NCBI GenBank assembly: GCA_964632485.1
Contig: CAZWDO010000007.1
Location: 85,867-149,866 of the forward strand
Length of the DNA: 64,000 nucleotides
Source: CAZWDO01 sp964632485 [NCBI: uncultured bacterium]
GTDB taxonomy: Bacteria; JAGOEH01
Reading direction: 5' to 3'
The notes beneath the pieces were generated by a model, which was not told the DNA's origin, searched no databases, and saw nothing but the letters and a program-made list of their open reading frames with translations. The position numbers were made by a program, and so were the translations under genes. Shown here in pieces: positions 54,184 through 63,515 of this stretch; position 1 is the first letter of the stretch, and each line of letters opens with the position of its first letter.

Positions 54184-56496
54184 ATGCAAAAACACGCAGT
54201 TTTAATCGCGATCTTAATCTGGCTAAGCAGTAGCGCGCTCACTCAGGCCAAGGAACGATGGTATTATAATGAAAACTGGATTCGCACCCAGGATGAACAA
54301 AACGCATCGTTTTACCGGGATATTGAATTTGATAAAAAAGGTAAACCAAAAGGGAAAATTAAGGATTACTTCATAAGTGGTGAGCTTCAGGGTGAGGGGT
54401 ATGCTTATAACTTAGACCCGTTTGATGATAGCAAATCGACGTGGGAAGGGAAACTGGTCGTATATTACAAAAACGGGAAAAAAGCAAATGAGCGCCATTA
54501 CGTAAAAGGCGCACTGGAGGGAGAGAACCGGTCCTGGTATGAAAACGGCCAATTGCAGTCCCGAATGAATTTTCGAAATGACAAGCGGGAAGGAAAACTT
54601 GAAAGCTGGTATGCCGACGGCAAAATTCTGATGGTCGGTTATTTTAAAAACAACCTGGGCAATGGTTTATGGCAGGAATGGCATGAAAACGGCCGTTTAA
54701 AACGGCAATTCACGATGATTGAGGATAAACGGGAAGGGCTTTATCAGGAATGGTACGACAATGGCGTCTCCATGACCAAAATGAATATGGTTGGTGATGA
54801 ACCTGACGGAGAAGTGATGGGATGGCACCCAAACGGGAAAATGCGATACCATGGATTCTACAAACAGGGCATGAAAACAGGAATCCACCGGCGGTGGTAT
54901 GAAGATGGCGCACTTGAATTTCAGGGTGCCTGGGAGAACAACCGGGAAGAAGGAATTCATCGCTCATTTCATCCCAACGGCGAAATTGCCGACGATATCA
55001 GTTATCACGAGGGACGCGAACAGACGACGTATCGCTCCTGGTATCAAAACGGTCAAAATCAAAGTGAAATCCCTTTCATCAATGGTAAACGGGAAGGTAC
55101 CGCTACTTTTTGGTACGAAAATGGCCAAAAAATGTCGGAATTCTTCTATCGCAACAATCTCCAGGAAGAATGGAGCTCAGTCTGGGATGAAAGCGGAAAA
55201 ATCAGGCGCAAGGGATTCTTTCATAATGATAAGCTGAGCGACAAGCAATGGATTATTTTTGATGAATACGGCCGATCCTGGAAGGAGTTCAATGAAAACT
55301 TTTCCGATACCACCAATCCATTCGGCTGGCCCATTGAAAGCAATGAAAAATCAACTAAACTGATCATGAGCGATTCCGCATATTCCGTTTATGGCGTGTC
55401 ATCATTTACGGATCAGACAGAAACAGCCGGTATCAACATTCCCTATCAGGACCCCGGTCTGGATTTCACGCTGGAAACAAACGTGGGAATTTTTATGGCA
55501 AAAAACGAACCCTTTTATTACGGCATCTACCTGGGATTCCGCGATTGGCAAAACCACTGGAGCTTTGTGATCAACCAAAAAAAACAATTTCGAATAACTC
55601 ATTATTTGGAAGGAATCGAAGTCGAGGGCAGTGGGTGGCAATCCTGCGAGGATATACAACCCACTCAATCCAATACGCTTAAAGTGATAAAACTTGATGG
55701 TGAGGCCATGTTTTTCATAAACGGCCAAACAATATGGAAAGCCAAATTTTCTCAACTTTACGGCAATGAATTCGGATTTGTTGTTTCGCCAGGGAAAACC
55801 ATGATCGCCGATTATTTTCAAATCAAGGATTTCAGTTCTCCCGTCGGTTACTCAGACGAAGCCGGGGGCTGGATGGGCAACGGTTCAGGCATTCTTATAC
55901 ATGAAAATGGGTATATTTTAACCAATTATCATGTAATTGAAAAGGCCCGGGAAATTCAAATAACCTGGCTGGACAGCAGAAACAGGGAGCAGACTTTCAA
56001 CGCCAGCCTCGAACGTTCAGATCCGCAAAACGACCTTGCTATCCTGAAAATTTCAGATAAAAATTATAATAGAGTTAAAGAACTCCCCTATATAATCAAC
56101 TATAACACGGCCCAAGTCGGGGAAACGGTTTTTACCCTTGGATTCCCCCATGCCTTAAGCGAAATGGGAAAAGAAGTCAAAGTCACCGATGGCCTGATTA
56201 GCGCGTTGACCGGGTACCAGGATGACATTTCGACTTATCAAATATCTGTTCCCGTGCAGGCAGGAAACAGCGGCGGTCCTCTCTTCAATAAAAAGGGTGA
56301 GTTAGTGGGAATTGTCAACGCTAAAATATATGGTATGGATAACGTCTCGTATGCGATTAAAAGCAATTATATCAAGAATTTGATCGACCTGCTGCCCGGG
56401 AAACCGCGCTATGTGGATAAAGGACTGGGGAAAAAGCCATTAACCGATCAAATCGGGATTTTAAAACCATTTGTAGTCATGATCAAAATACGCTGA
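54184..56496 (+). CDS. Secreted YwqK/MORN-repeat protein with C-terminal DegP-type protease
   Basis: The 770-residue product has a signal peptide (1-20), then about eleven repeats of ~23 residues with the core W-Y/H-x-N-G (WYENGQL, WHENGRL, WHPNGKM), the pattern of the MORN-variant/YwqK family (about 80-360). A lectin-like, DUF1080-type beta-sandwich follows (about 370-560, FYYGIYLGF, HWSFVIN). The C-terminal domain is a trypsin-like protease with His583 (NYHV), Asp617 (NDLAIL) and Ser696 (GNSGGP), and no PDZ domain after it. This combination is unusual. It has a sigma-54 promoter and GAGGAGG before the ATG, and is followed by a tiny membrane protein gene. Confidence 0.9.
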   Translation: MQKHAVLIAILIWLSSSALTQAKERWYYNENWIRTQDEQNASFYRDIEFDKKGKPKGKIKDYFISGELQGEGYAYNLDPFDDSKSTWEGKLVVYYKNGKKANERHYVKGALEGENRSWYENGQLQSRMNFRNDKREGKLESWYADGKILMVGYFKNNLGNGLWQEWHENGRLKRQFTMIEDKREGLYQEWYDNGVSMTKMNMVGDEPDGEVMGWHPNGKMRYHGFYKQGMKTGIHRRWYEDGALEFQGAWENNREEGIHRSFHPNGEIADDISYHEGREQTTYRSWYQNGQNQSEIPFINGKREGTATFWYENGQKMSEFFYRNNLQEEWSSVWDESGKIRRKGFFHNDKLSDKQWIIFDEYGRSWKEFNENFSDTTNPFGWPIESNEKSTKLIMSDSAYSVYGVSSFTDQTETAGINIPYQDPGLDFTLETNVGIFMAKNEPFYYGIYLGFRDWQNHWSFVINQKKQFRITHYLEGIEVEGSGWQSCEDIQPTQSNTLKVIKLDGEAMFFINGQTIWKAKFSQLYGNEFGFVVSPGKTMIADYFQIKDFSSPVGYSDEAGGWMGNGSGILIHENGYILTNYHVIEKAREIQITWLDSRNREQTFNASLERSDPQNDLAILKISDKNYNRVKELPYIINYNTAQVGETVFTLGFPHALSEMGKEVKVTDGLISALTGYQDDISTYQISVPVQAGNSGGPLFNKKGELVGIVNAKIYGMDNVSYAIKSNYIKNLIDLLPGKPRYVDKGLGKKPLTDQIGILKPFVVMIKIR

Positions 56497-56507
56497 AGGA
56501 GACAACT

Positions 56508-56627
56508 ATGTGGAAGCTAAAAAATAATAAACGGGAAAATCTGCCCCTGATACTCAACGGAATCGTATTGATTGTCTTACTGGCAATGTTACTCATCAAA
56601 TACTTATCGCAAAGCGGAATCCTCTAA
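56508..56627 (+). CDS. 39-residue membrane peptide behind the repeat-protease gene
   Basis: An ORF too short for most gene finders encodes a basic N-terminus (MWKLKNNKREN) and one hydrophobic helix (LPLILNGIVLIVLLAMLLI). AAGGAG lies seven bases before the ATG and the start is 12 bases after the previous stop, so it is probably translated from the same transcript. A perfect hairpin follows. It may anchor or regulate the protease; no family is known to me. Confidence 0.6.
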   Translation: MWKLKNNKRENLPLILNGIVLIVLLAMLLIKYLSQSGIL

Positions 56628-56633
56628 TAACCG

Positions 56634-56655
56634 GAGGATGGGAAGGCCCATCCTC
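56634..56655. repeat. Perfect 9-bp hairpin between convergent genes
   Basis: GAGGATGGG (56634-56642), loop AAGG, CCCATCCTC (56647-56655). It lies between the stop of the small membrane peptide and that of the convergent gene at 56671 and probably ends one or both transcripts, although the T run is poor. Confidence 0.65.
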
Positions 56656-56670
56656 ATATAAAAGAAATTT

Positions 56671-57069
56671 TTAATCAGTATCGGCAGAGGAATTTTCCGT
56701 TTTGAATTGGCAGGTGATCATTGTTAATTCATCACCTTTAAGATTGACATCGGAAATGGCATGAGCAATCTGCTCCAAACCGTCGCTGTTTTCACTGCTG
56801 GCGATATTTATCGATTCAATATTCTGTAAAATTTGGTCCATCGCGCTTTTTTGTTCTAAGAGCGCCGCGGAAATCTGATTAATCAAATCAAGCGTATCGT
56901 CACTCATCCGGTTAATCCGTTCATTCATGTCAGAACCACTCAGCACCTCATTTCTCAAACTTTCAAATGTTTGAGCGTTAGCAGAAATTTCTATAACAAT
57001 TTTTTTAATGTTTCCCTGAATATGATGGATTAAATTAGAAATGCCCTTAATTATTTGACTATTATTCAA
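56671..57069 (-). CDS. Small helical chemoreceptor-like protein
   Basis: The 132-residue protein is almost entirely alpha-helical with heptad spacing and looks like the C-terminal half of a chemoreceptor signalling domain (SSENSDGLEQIAHAI near the end, then a linker). It lacks the hairpin tip, any membrane segment and any sensor. It starts at a TTG after AGGA and has its own promoter. It may be a cut-down partner or a fragment of a receptor; it lies back to back with a full chemoreceptor gene. Confidence 0.6.
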   Translation of the reverse strand: MNNSQIIKGISNLIHHIQGNIKKIVIEISANAQTFESLRNEVLSGSDMNERINRMSDDTLDLINQISAALLEQKSAMDQILQNIESINIASSENSDGLEQIAHAISDVNLKGDELTMITCQFKTENSSADTD

Positions 57070-57083
57070 ACTAATCCTAATTA

Positions 57084-57112
57084 AAATTAATATGCGATCC
57101 AGCGGATGTCAA
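57084..57112 (-). promoter_or_regulatory. Promoter of the small chemoreceptor-like gene
   Basis: On the minus strand TTGACA (57112-57107), 17 bases, TAATTT (57089-57084), close to the TTG start. Confidence 0.6.
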
Positions 57113-57360
57113 GTAAATTATTTTTTAAAATATTTTTAGTCCATGGCCCTGCATTCATCCGGCGTTAATATGTATTTTGCTCTCTTACTGATTGATAACC
57201 TCCGGCGAATCAAGCTAAATCCATAGTATAACTCTTTAATCATAATAAGGGATACCAATAAATTCATGGCTGAAAACCTTACAAGACTTGTCCGGAGATT
57301 ATAAGAATAAGCAACATGTAAAATTTTCAAATTGAGACACAACAAAGTAAAATTTGCAGC

Positions 57361-57389
57361 TTGACTTTTTATGGTTTTCAGCTTAAATT
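57361..57389 (+). promoter_or_regulatory. Promoter of the chemoreceptor gene
   Basis: TTGACT (57361-57366), 17 bases, TAAATT (57384-57389), ~28 bases before the ATG. Confidence 0.6.
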
Positions 57390-57416
57390 AATATAGCCTG
57401 AACCTGAAAGGTCATA

Positions 57417-59216
57417 ATGATACAAACGATCTACTATTTTATTAAATTACGCTTTAAAAGACCGTTAACGCTTACATTTTTTAGCTATGTTTTTTTTTGG
57501 TGCGGACGGTATTACCAAAACTATCCCCATTTTCCCGAACAACCGTTTCTTCGCGAAATATTTTTGATAGTAAGCCTGGGGTTACTATATGCAGCATGGG
57601 ACTGTTTGTTTCGGCGCTTGGGAAGCAACAGAATCTATCAATTGCTGAATCCGGTAACTACTGCCATCATGATTATCGATCGGAATGGGCGCATCCGTTA
57701 TATCAATCCTGCTGGACAAGAAATTATCAAACGTTTGAGCCAATGGTTGCCGGTTGAATCCAATAGAATCTACCGGTTTTGTTATTATGAATTTTTTCGC
57801 GAGAGCGAGCAAATCCGACAGGTAATACGATATTTAGGCCAACCATATAAGGAAGAATTAGATATTGGCAGTGAATTGATAGAGACACAAGCAGTACCCA
57901 TACCCGGGCATTCCGAATGCATTATGATTATATGGAACGTGGTTACCCGGTCGCGCAATCAGTCGCGCTGGGAAAAAGTAGTAGAGGAACAGATTGAGGA
58001 CACGACGACGGAACTAACCGGCGCTTCGGAAGAATTGCAGACTTTATCTCAAGTGATGGAGCAAATGTCCCAGGATACCTTAGATCAGGCGCGAGATGTC
58101 ACTTTAATTATAAAAAACGTGTCGGAACGAATCAAGCAGTTGGTAGAATCGGTCGGCAAAACAACATCCCGCACACAGGAAATCGCAGGGCATATCAGTA
58201 ATAGCACACAGATCGCCGCTCAAGCGCTGAGTGAATCCCAATCGGCTTCAGCCATTATTCAGAATTTGAGCAATATGGCCAACACGATCAGCGGCATGAC
58301 CAAACATATCAAGGATATAATGGAGCAGACCCGGATACTGGCTATCAATGCCAATATCGAGGCCGCCAAAGCCGGAGAATCAGGCAAGGGATTTTCTGTA
58401 ATTGCCACGCATATCGACAAACTGGCCATACAAACTGGTCAGGTTTCTGAAAAAATAACCGACATGATAGGAAAAATTTTGCTGCAAACTCCCGCTTCCG
58501 TCAAGAGTATCGATAAAGTTCAAACTGTGGTTCAGAAGATGAACCAAAACATGCTGAACATCAAGGACCTGATGACCGAACAAACAGTAGTTATGAATCA
58601 GATGAGCGAGAGCATGACTGAGGCCGGGGCTGAATCTCAGCAGATTGTAATGAGAATGGATGAAATTGTCTCTCATAGCCAGGTTTCATTAAACGAGGTA
58701 GCCAACGAAATGGATGCGGCCCGCAAAATTGAAAAAATCGCCTCGGTATTCCGTATTATTATCCAGCGATTTCGGGAGGAGCGGATTGTAACCCCAAATG
58801 ATATCTATCGAATGCTGAAAATTCTTGATAGGATGCTGGATGCCTGGTTGGAAAAACAGTTTTCCCGATCAGAATTCCAAAAAATGACAACTCTTCAGCT
58901 TAAATCATTTCAAGATAAAAAACCAGTGGATGTTCTACAAACCAGTATCGATTCCGCTAAAATTTTTCTCGGCCTTGCCCATATTACTCAAAAAGGAATC
59001 AAATTCCCCAAGGGCGCCGTGACTCCCACCCAAACCTATAATTTTCTCTTACATTGGCAGGAGTTGATTGAAAAAGCCCTCCTCGAACACCAGATTGCTG
59101 ATATCGAAGGCTTAAAAAAAGCTAAACCAGTGGATGAAAAAACACCCAATGACGCCTACGCGGTGATCAAGTTGATCCAGGAAAAACTGAATTGCCTTCG
59201 CAGCCACCATGAATAG
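57417..59216 (+). CDS. Methyl-accepting chemotaxis protein with PAS domain
   Basis: The 599-residue protein has two closely spaced hydrophobic segments near the N-terminus (about 18-55), a PAS domain (about 70-180, [19 protein letters not shown]), a long coiled-coil signalling domain (about 195-455) with the conserved tip [24 protein letters not shown], and a helical C-terminal domain (about 455-599) of unknown type. Receptors of this layout sense cytoplasmic signals such as redox or ligands bound by PAS. CheR and CheB at 43-45 kb could modify it. AAAGG precedes the ATG. Confidence 0.93.
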   Translation: MIQTIYYFIKLRFKRPLTLTFFSYVFFWCGRYYQNYPHFPEQPFLREIFLIVSLGLLYAAWDCLFRRLGSNRIYQLLNPVTTAIMIIDRNGRIRYINPAGQEIIKRLSQWLPVESNRIYRFCYYEFFRESEQIRQVIRYLGQPYKEELDIGSELIETQAVPIPGHSECIMIIWNVVTRSRNQSRWEKVVEEQIEDTTTELTGASEELQTLSQVMEQMSQDTLDQARDVTLIIKNVSERIKQLVESVGKTTSRTQEIAGHISNSTQIAAQALSESQSASAIIQNLSNMANTISGMTKHIKDIMEQTRILAINANIEAAKAGESGKGFSVIATHIDKLAIQTGQVSEKITDMIGKILLQTPASVKSIDKVQTVVQKMNQNMLNIKDLMTEQTVVMNQMSESMTEAGAESQQIVMRMDEIVSHSQVSLNEVANEMDAARKIEKIASVFRIIIQRFREERIVTPNDIYRMLKILDRMLDAWLEKQFSRSEFQKMTTLQLKSFQDKKPVDVLQTSIDSAKIFLGLAHITQKGIKFPKGAVTPTQTYNFLLHWQELIEKALLEHQIADIEGLKKAKPVDEKTPNDAYAVIKLIQEKLNCLRSHHE

Positions 59217-59319
59217 AGAGTTTGGCGATTGCCCTACGCGGCTCGTTTTAATAGAGACGGATCCCTGATCCGATCAAGAATCCGCTTAAAAATATCAATG
59301 CTCAAAATTTATCGTTGCT

Positions 59320-60033
59320 TTATTTCACCAATCCGGCAAGCTGATTCAAGTCAACCCCATTCGCGGCGGATTTAATTTTATCCATCGGAACAGAATATCC
59401 GGAAATTTTTACAATAAATCGTTCCTTTACAATAATCTCTATTTCACCAGACTGATCATCACCGTTCCAACTCTCAAAGGCTTTGTATCCATTGATTTTA
59501 GTGGTTTTTTCATAGCCATTGTCCGATTCGTTGTCAATTTCAACGGTAAGCCAGCTTTGCGTCGCAAAAGCGGCAATACCTTTCATGTTGCCCATATCGG
59601 TAATTTCGATGTCGATATTAGCGCCATCATCATTTTGGTATTCGCCACGGGCATGGGAAGCTTTCACTCCCATGGCCGAAGTTTTTTCACCACTGGCTTT
59701 GGTTCGTTTCAAACCGCCGACAGACGACGGTAAGAGTTCCTTCAGTTGGCGAAAATCAACAGGTTCGATAGCTTCGCCATTATTAACCTGCGATAAAGCC
59801 TGTCCCAATTGTTTCATCGCATCACCCAGATTTTCAGCGGATTTATCATCATCGCTTTCATCTGATTGTGAAGAGATTGCTTCTGATTCATCATCCTGCA
59901 TATCGTGATTGGCTGATTGTTCAGTAGCTTCTCCCTGGTCGGATTTTTTATTATCGCTCTTGCCACACGATAATGTCAGACTTAATGCGAGAATTAAAAC
60001 CAGCATGAAACAAAAAAAACGGGGATAACGCAT
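59320..60033 (-). CDS. Lipoprotein with acidic linker, unknown function
   Basis: The 237-residue product has a lipoprotein signal ending LTLSCGKS, a long acidic, Ser/Asp-rich low-complexity linker (about 25-75), and a folded domain of ~150 residues beginning VDFRQLKELLPSSVGG and rich in short beta strands (IDIEITDMGN, IEIIVKERFIVKISGY). I do not recognise the family. AAAAGGAG precedes the ATG; it has its own promoter. Confidence 0.75.
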   Translation of the reverse strand: MRYPRFFCFMLVLILALSLTLSCGKSDNKKSDQGEATEQSANHDMQDDESEAISSQSDESDDDKSAENLGDAMKQLGQALSQVNNGEAIEPVDFRQLKELLPSSVGGLKRTKASGEKTSAMGVKASHARGEYQNDDGANIDIEITDMGNMKGIAAFATQSWLTVEIDNESDNGYEKTTKINGYKAFESWNGDDQSGEIEIIVKERFIVKISGYSVPMDKIKSAANGVDLNQLAGLVK

Positions 60034-60068
60034 ATTTTCTCCTTTTCAAAGTTAAATTTTACGTTAAT

Positions 60069-60097
60069 AAATTACAAAAAAAAAATAAAAATGTCAA
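60069..60097 (-). promoter_or_regulatory. Promoter of the lipoprotein gene
   Basis: On the minus strand TTGACA (60097-60092), a 17-base spacer made almost only of T, TAATTT (60074-60069). Confidence 0.65.
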
Positions 60098-60234
60098 GTC
60101 AATATTCTTTATTGTTCATTTACAAAGCCAAATTCATGGCATCGCATATTCATCGTTTTATCTCCCTCTCAACCAGCCAGCGTTAAGGAGTAGATTGCAT
60201 AAAACATATCGAGATGGTCGGGCATGGAAGCGAA

Positions 60235-60906
60235 CTATTTTGCAAAACGAATTTTACCGAATCGTTCGGGTTGGTGAAAAAAAATTCGATAGACTGGTGA
60301 CCAGGACATAAAAAAAGAAGGGTTTTGGCTGATGCGAAAACAATTGATATCCCATTCATCTCCTGCTTTCCACGATACTGGGAAAGCTTCTATAGGAAGA
60401 GTGATGAATGCATACCAGATCATATTGAGTGAATCGATATAAGAATGAAAAGAGGCGCCGGCCGTCCAATTAAAATCGGTTTGGATCGAATCTCCTTCCC
60501 AGTTAATTGCCAAATCGAGCCAGTGATGATCGGGAGCCAACTGGAATTCAAAGTAATGGCGGGTTTGGCGCGCTTCCGGTCCGATAAAAATCTCGCAGAC
60601 ATCCGCTATATCCCAAAGTTTCATTGTCTTTCCCATACTATTCGGAACAGTATGAGGGGGTGTTTGAGTCAATTCTACATACCGAGCCTGAAAACGAAAA
60701 TTAAGTGATCGTTCATTCCATCGCGCTTTTACCGTTGTTTGAAACTCCAAAGGCAAAAACGTTCCATCAAAGTTGCGCAGAGAAAATTCCGAAGCGCTCT
60801 CCCAGCTATCACCCAAAGAGGAATCTGTAAAGAGGGGGAAATAATCGGCGATGATCAAAGGAAAGAGAGTGTCCGATGAGTTGGATGGAGAATCGGACAT
60901 GCTCAT
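60235..60906 (-). CDS. CBM9-like carbohydrate-binding protein
   Basis: The 223-residue protein has no signal peptide and consists of one beta-sandwich with the CBM9-like pattern: LWDIADVCEIFIGP, HYFEFQLAPDHHWLDLAI, and WYAFITLPIEAF. CBM9 modules bind sugar chain ends in xylanases, but stand-alone relatives in FCB genomes have no known ligand. Its start overlaps the stop of the upstream 'AsnB-like' gene by four bases (ATGA), so the two are translated together. Confidence 0.75.
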   Translation of the reverse strand: MSMSDSPSNSSDTLFPLIIADYFPLFTDSSLGDSWESASEFSLRNFDGTFLPLEFQTTVKARWNERSLNFRFQARYVELTQTPPHTVPNSMGKTMKLWDIADVCEIFIGPEARQTRHYFEFQLAPDHHWLDLAINWEGDSIQTDFNWTAGASFHSYIDSLNMIWYAFITLPIEAFPVSWKAGDEWDINCFRISQNPSFFMSWSPVYRIFFHQPERFGKIRFAK

Positions 60907-62159
60907 GTTTTCTGTTTTTTTTTCTTAGCCGCCGGAAAGAGGATATTATTAAGAATCAATCGATATCCCGGCGAATTTTTATGTATGGCCAGATCCGTGG
61001 GAGGATCCCCCACAAAATGCTGATAATCTTCCGGGTCATGACCGGCTAAATAAGTGAAAAATCCTTTTCCTACATTGCCGTGTATATATTTAACCTTATC
61101 GGTGTTTTCCTCTTTTCCCATGATAATAACTGCCGGTTTGATAAACTGTTCGTGAAAAGCCGTTGTCTGGCCCATAAATCCAGGGATCAATGTGGTATGA
61201 TCCTGGGTCAGCATAGTCGGCACGGGATCGAATTTTGCGGAAAAATCGAACAGACGGAAGGCATCAGCCTCGGTACCGCGTGATTGATCGCGGTTTTGAG
61301 GTGAAACATCAATATCTGAGTGTTCATATACATAAGGATTAGTATTTACCCGAAAATTTTGAAAGGCGATACATTCGCTATAATCGAGTTTGCGGGCATA
61401 ATCAGGATCAATAGGATCATGATCATATACAACATCACAGATATCCGTTTGGGCTGCTGCCAGCGCAATATCATAGGTATCGGTTGCTGAACACATAGCA
61501 AAAAGGAATCCACCTTTAGTGATATAATCTTTAATTTCTTTTGCCACTGCCAGTTTACACTGAGAGACTTTAGCGAAACCCAGTTTTTTTGCCGTTTTTT
61601 CCAAAAGCACCTGTTGATTGACATACCATAATTCATTGGCATAATTCGCCCAGAATTTTCCATACATACCAGTGAAATCTTCATGATGCAGATGCAACCA
61701 GTCATAGTTTTCCAAAACTCCGGCGACTACTTCTTCGTCCCATATTTTATCATAAGGAACTTTGGCGTATTCCAAGGTCAGCGTCACTGCGTCATCCCAA
61801 GGCCGGGCGTTAGGAGGAGTGTAAACGGCGACTCGCGGGGCTTTCTCGAGAGAAACCATTTCCATGTTTTCGTTTTCAATGGTGGCCACGATCATCGCAT
61901 AATCAGCGCCGCTGACAGCCTGGTAGCGAACGCCCATTTCGTTGCATCGATCCTGAATAGCCGGGAGGTCGGGACATAAAAACGACCCGCCCCGGTAATT
62001 AAGCAACCATTTCAACTGGAGTTCCTGCTGTAAGGCCCAATACGTAACGCCATACGCGCGAAGATGATCGCTCTGCTGCTGGTCCATATAAATTAACAGG
62101 TACTGCCCGAAACTCACATTCACATACAAAAAAACAATAAAAAACCAAAAATAGCGCAT
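60903..62159 (-). CDS. Exported 'asparagine synthetase B-like' protein of the FCB group
   Basis: The 418-residue protein has a signal peptide (about 1-18) and belongs to a highly conserved family in FCB bacteria that databases often call asparagine synthetase B, although it lacks that enzyme's domains. Conserved blocks seen are HLRAYGVTYWALQQ, LLNYRGGSFL, LHLHHEDFTGMYGKFW, FAMCSATDTYDIALA and GHDPEDYQH, and the very basic C-terminus FPAAKKKKQKT. The fold resembles class I glutamine amidotransferases, but no clear Cys-His-Glu triad is visible to me. It is the middle gene of a three-gene cluster with lamin-tail and CBM9-like proteins, which points to a cell-surface carbohydrate role. Confidence 0.8.
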   Translation of the reverse strand: MRYFWFFIVFLYVNVSFGQYLLIYMDQQQSDHLRAYGVTYWALQQELQLKWLLNYRGGSFLCPDLPAIQDRCNEMGVRYQAVSGADYAMIVATIENENMEMVSLEKAPRVAVYTPPNARPWDDAVTLTLEYAKVPYDKIWDEEVVAGVLENYDWLHLHHEDFTGMYGKFWANYANELWYVNQQVLLEKTAKKLGFAKVSQCKLAVAKEIKDYITKGGFLFAMCSATDTYDIALAAAQTDICDVVYDHDPIDPDYARKLDYSECIAFQNFRVNTNPYVYEHSDIDVSPQNRDQSRGTEADAFRLFDFSAKFDPVPTMLTQDHTTLIPGFMGQTTAFHEQFIKPAVIIMGKEENTDKVKYIHGNVGKGFFTYLAGHDPEDYQHFVGDPPTDLAIHKNSPGYRLILNNILFPAAKKKKQKT

Positions 62160-62185
62160 ACTACAAAACTCACTTTCTATAAATT

Positions 62186-63067
62186 CTATGGAATGATCCC
62201 GATTTCCTGATTGATCCGCTGGATCGAGCCATCGGTTTCACCCTTTAACTCCAAATGCAAAATATAGGTTCCGGGTTTTAAATGGGTGTAGCCGGATAAG
62301 ATTCCATTCCATTCAATAAAGGCGGCTCCGGCAACGACAGAACCCGGATCAATCCATCCCAGGAAAAAACCCTGCAAATCGAGGATTCCATAGCGCAGGA
62401 GCGAACGTTGGCCGATACCATGCCATTCGGCGCATATCCACCAGTTTCGCTGATAAGAGAGAATGGTAGTTTGCCACCTGATGGAGACAGCGGATGATGG
62501 AGGAATCATCGGCGCCGAGTTCGCGCGGCCGACGCTGTGTCCCTTTGGATCGTGGCATAGCGCCCATTGATTGCCGGGGATACCGGTTTCATCAAACTGA
62601 CGCTCCCAGCTCACACCATCTCCGGGGTCTTCGGCCCAGCAAAAACTATCGATTGTCTGCTCACTATGCTTCCACCACAAACACTCGTCCGCGCTTTTCA
62701 ACCCATTGCCAATGGTATGATCATTGCCAATGGTTAGCCAGACAACCGTATCGGGAATTCCCAGGGGATTTTCAACTCCGGGATAATCAGGATCCACAAT
62801 AACTATATATTCACCCGATCGAGCCAACGTCCGCCCTCCGGCGAAAAAAGGAATCAGATAATCGTTTGTGTCAGCCAAATCGATTAAGCGATATTCTGTC
62901 AAATCGAAAGCCAACGGTTCGGGATTATAGAGTTCAACAAATTCAAGAAAACTGTTTTCCGTATCGGAACCGGAAACATTGCAATATATTTCCGATAATA
63001 GCGGATGAGCTGAATTCGAGGATAACAACCAGAATTCAAAAGCAATTGTGAAAACGATAATTTTCAT
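62186..63067 (-). CDS. Secreted lamin-tail-domain protein
   Basis: The 293-residue product has a signal peptide (about 1-20) and a lamin-tail domain (LTD) with FLEFVELYNPEPLAFDLTEYRLID near 40-65 and IVIVDPDYPG. A second beta-rich part follows, with FLGWIDPG and a C-terminal GTYILHLELKG that resembles sorting-domain blades but is not a full type IX signal. LTD proteins are common in secreted FCB proteins and may bind DNA or surfaces. It is first in the cluster with the 'AsnB-like' and CBM9-like genes, 26 bases upstream of the former. Confidence 0.8.
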   Translation of the reverse strand: MKIIVFTIAFEFWLLSSNSAHPLLSEIYCNVSGSDTENSFLEFVELYNPEPLAFDLTEYRLIDLADTNDYLIPFFAGGRTLARSGEYIVIVDPDYPGVENPLGIPDTVVWLTIGNDHTIGNGLKSADECLWWKHSEQTIDSFCWAEDPGDGVSWERQFDETGIPGNQWALCHDPKGHSVGRANSAPMIPPSSAVSIRWQTTILSYQRNWWICAEWHGIGQRSLLRYGILDLQGFFLGWIDPGSVVAGAAFIEWNGILSGYTHLKPGTYILHLELKGETDGSIQRINQEIGIIP

Positions 63068-63183
63068 ATAAAATCCAAAATAAAATTTCGAGTGGCGGAT
63101 TTTATCTCTTGGGGCGCATTTCGCATCAATTTAAAATTCCCAACCAGATAACCCTGCGCTCGCCAGGATTGATAATTTTCGGC

Positions 63184-63507
63184 TTAGATTCGAATATCAA
63201 TATGCCGTTCCGAAGAGGATTTATCCTTTGGCGGTTCTTGGGTCGTGTTTTCTTCCTCCGGGGATTCCTCTTTCCTTTTTTCCTGCTGCGAATTTTCTTC
63301 CGAGTTCCGTTTCTCTTCCTGATGAATGATCATCTCGTCTTTCGGTTCAAGGGAACGGGCTTGAGTACGATCATTTTCAATTTTTTGTTGCAGTTGCGCA
63401 TTGAAAAAACGCTGTTCCATTTCCGGATGTTGTTTTTGCACCTGGGTAATTTTTTCCGCTAATTGCGTTTTAGAAAAAAGGTCCTGCAAATGGATCGGAT
63501 CCAGCAT
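63184..63507 (-). CDS. Small charged, disordered protein downstream of fliA
   Basis: The 107-residue protein has a short helical N-terminus (about 1-45, FSKTQLAEKITQVQKQHPEMEQRFFNAQLQ) and a strongly acidic and basic low-complexity C-terminal half. It starts 8 bases after the fliA stop, so it is probably transcribed with the flagellar genes. No known family; a similar small protein is sometimes found after fliA in other flagellated bacteria. Confidence 0.6.
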   Translation of the reverse strand: MLDPIHLQDLFSKTQLAEKITQVQKQHPEMEQRFFNAQLQQKIENDRTQARSLEPKDEMIIHQEEKRNSEENSQQEKRKEESPEEENTTQEPPKDKSSSERHIDIRI

Positions 63508-63515
63508 AGGTACCT

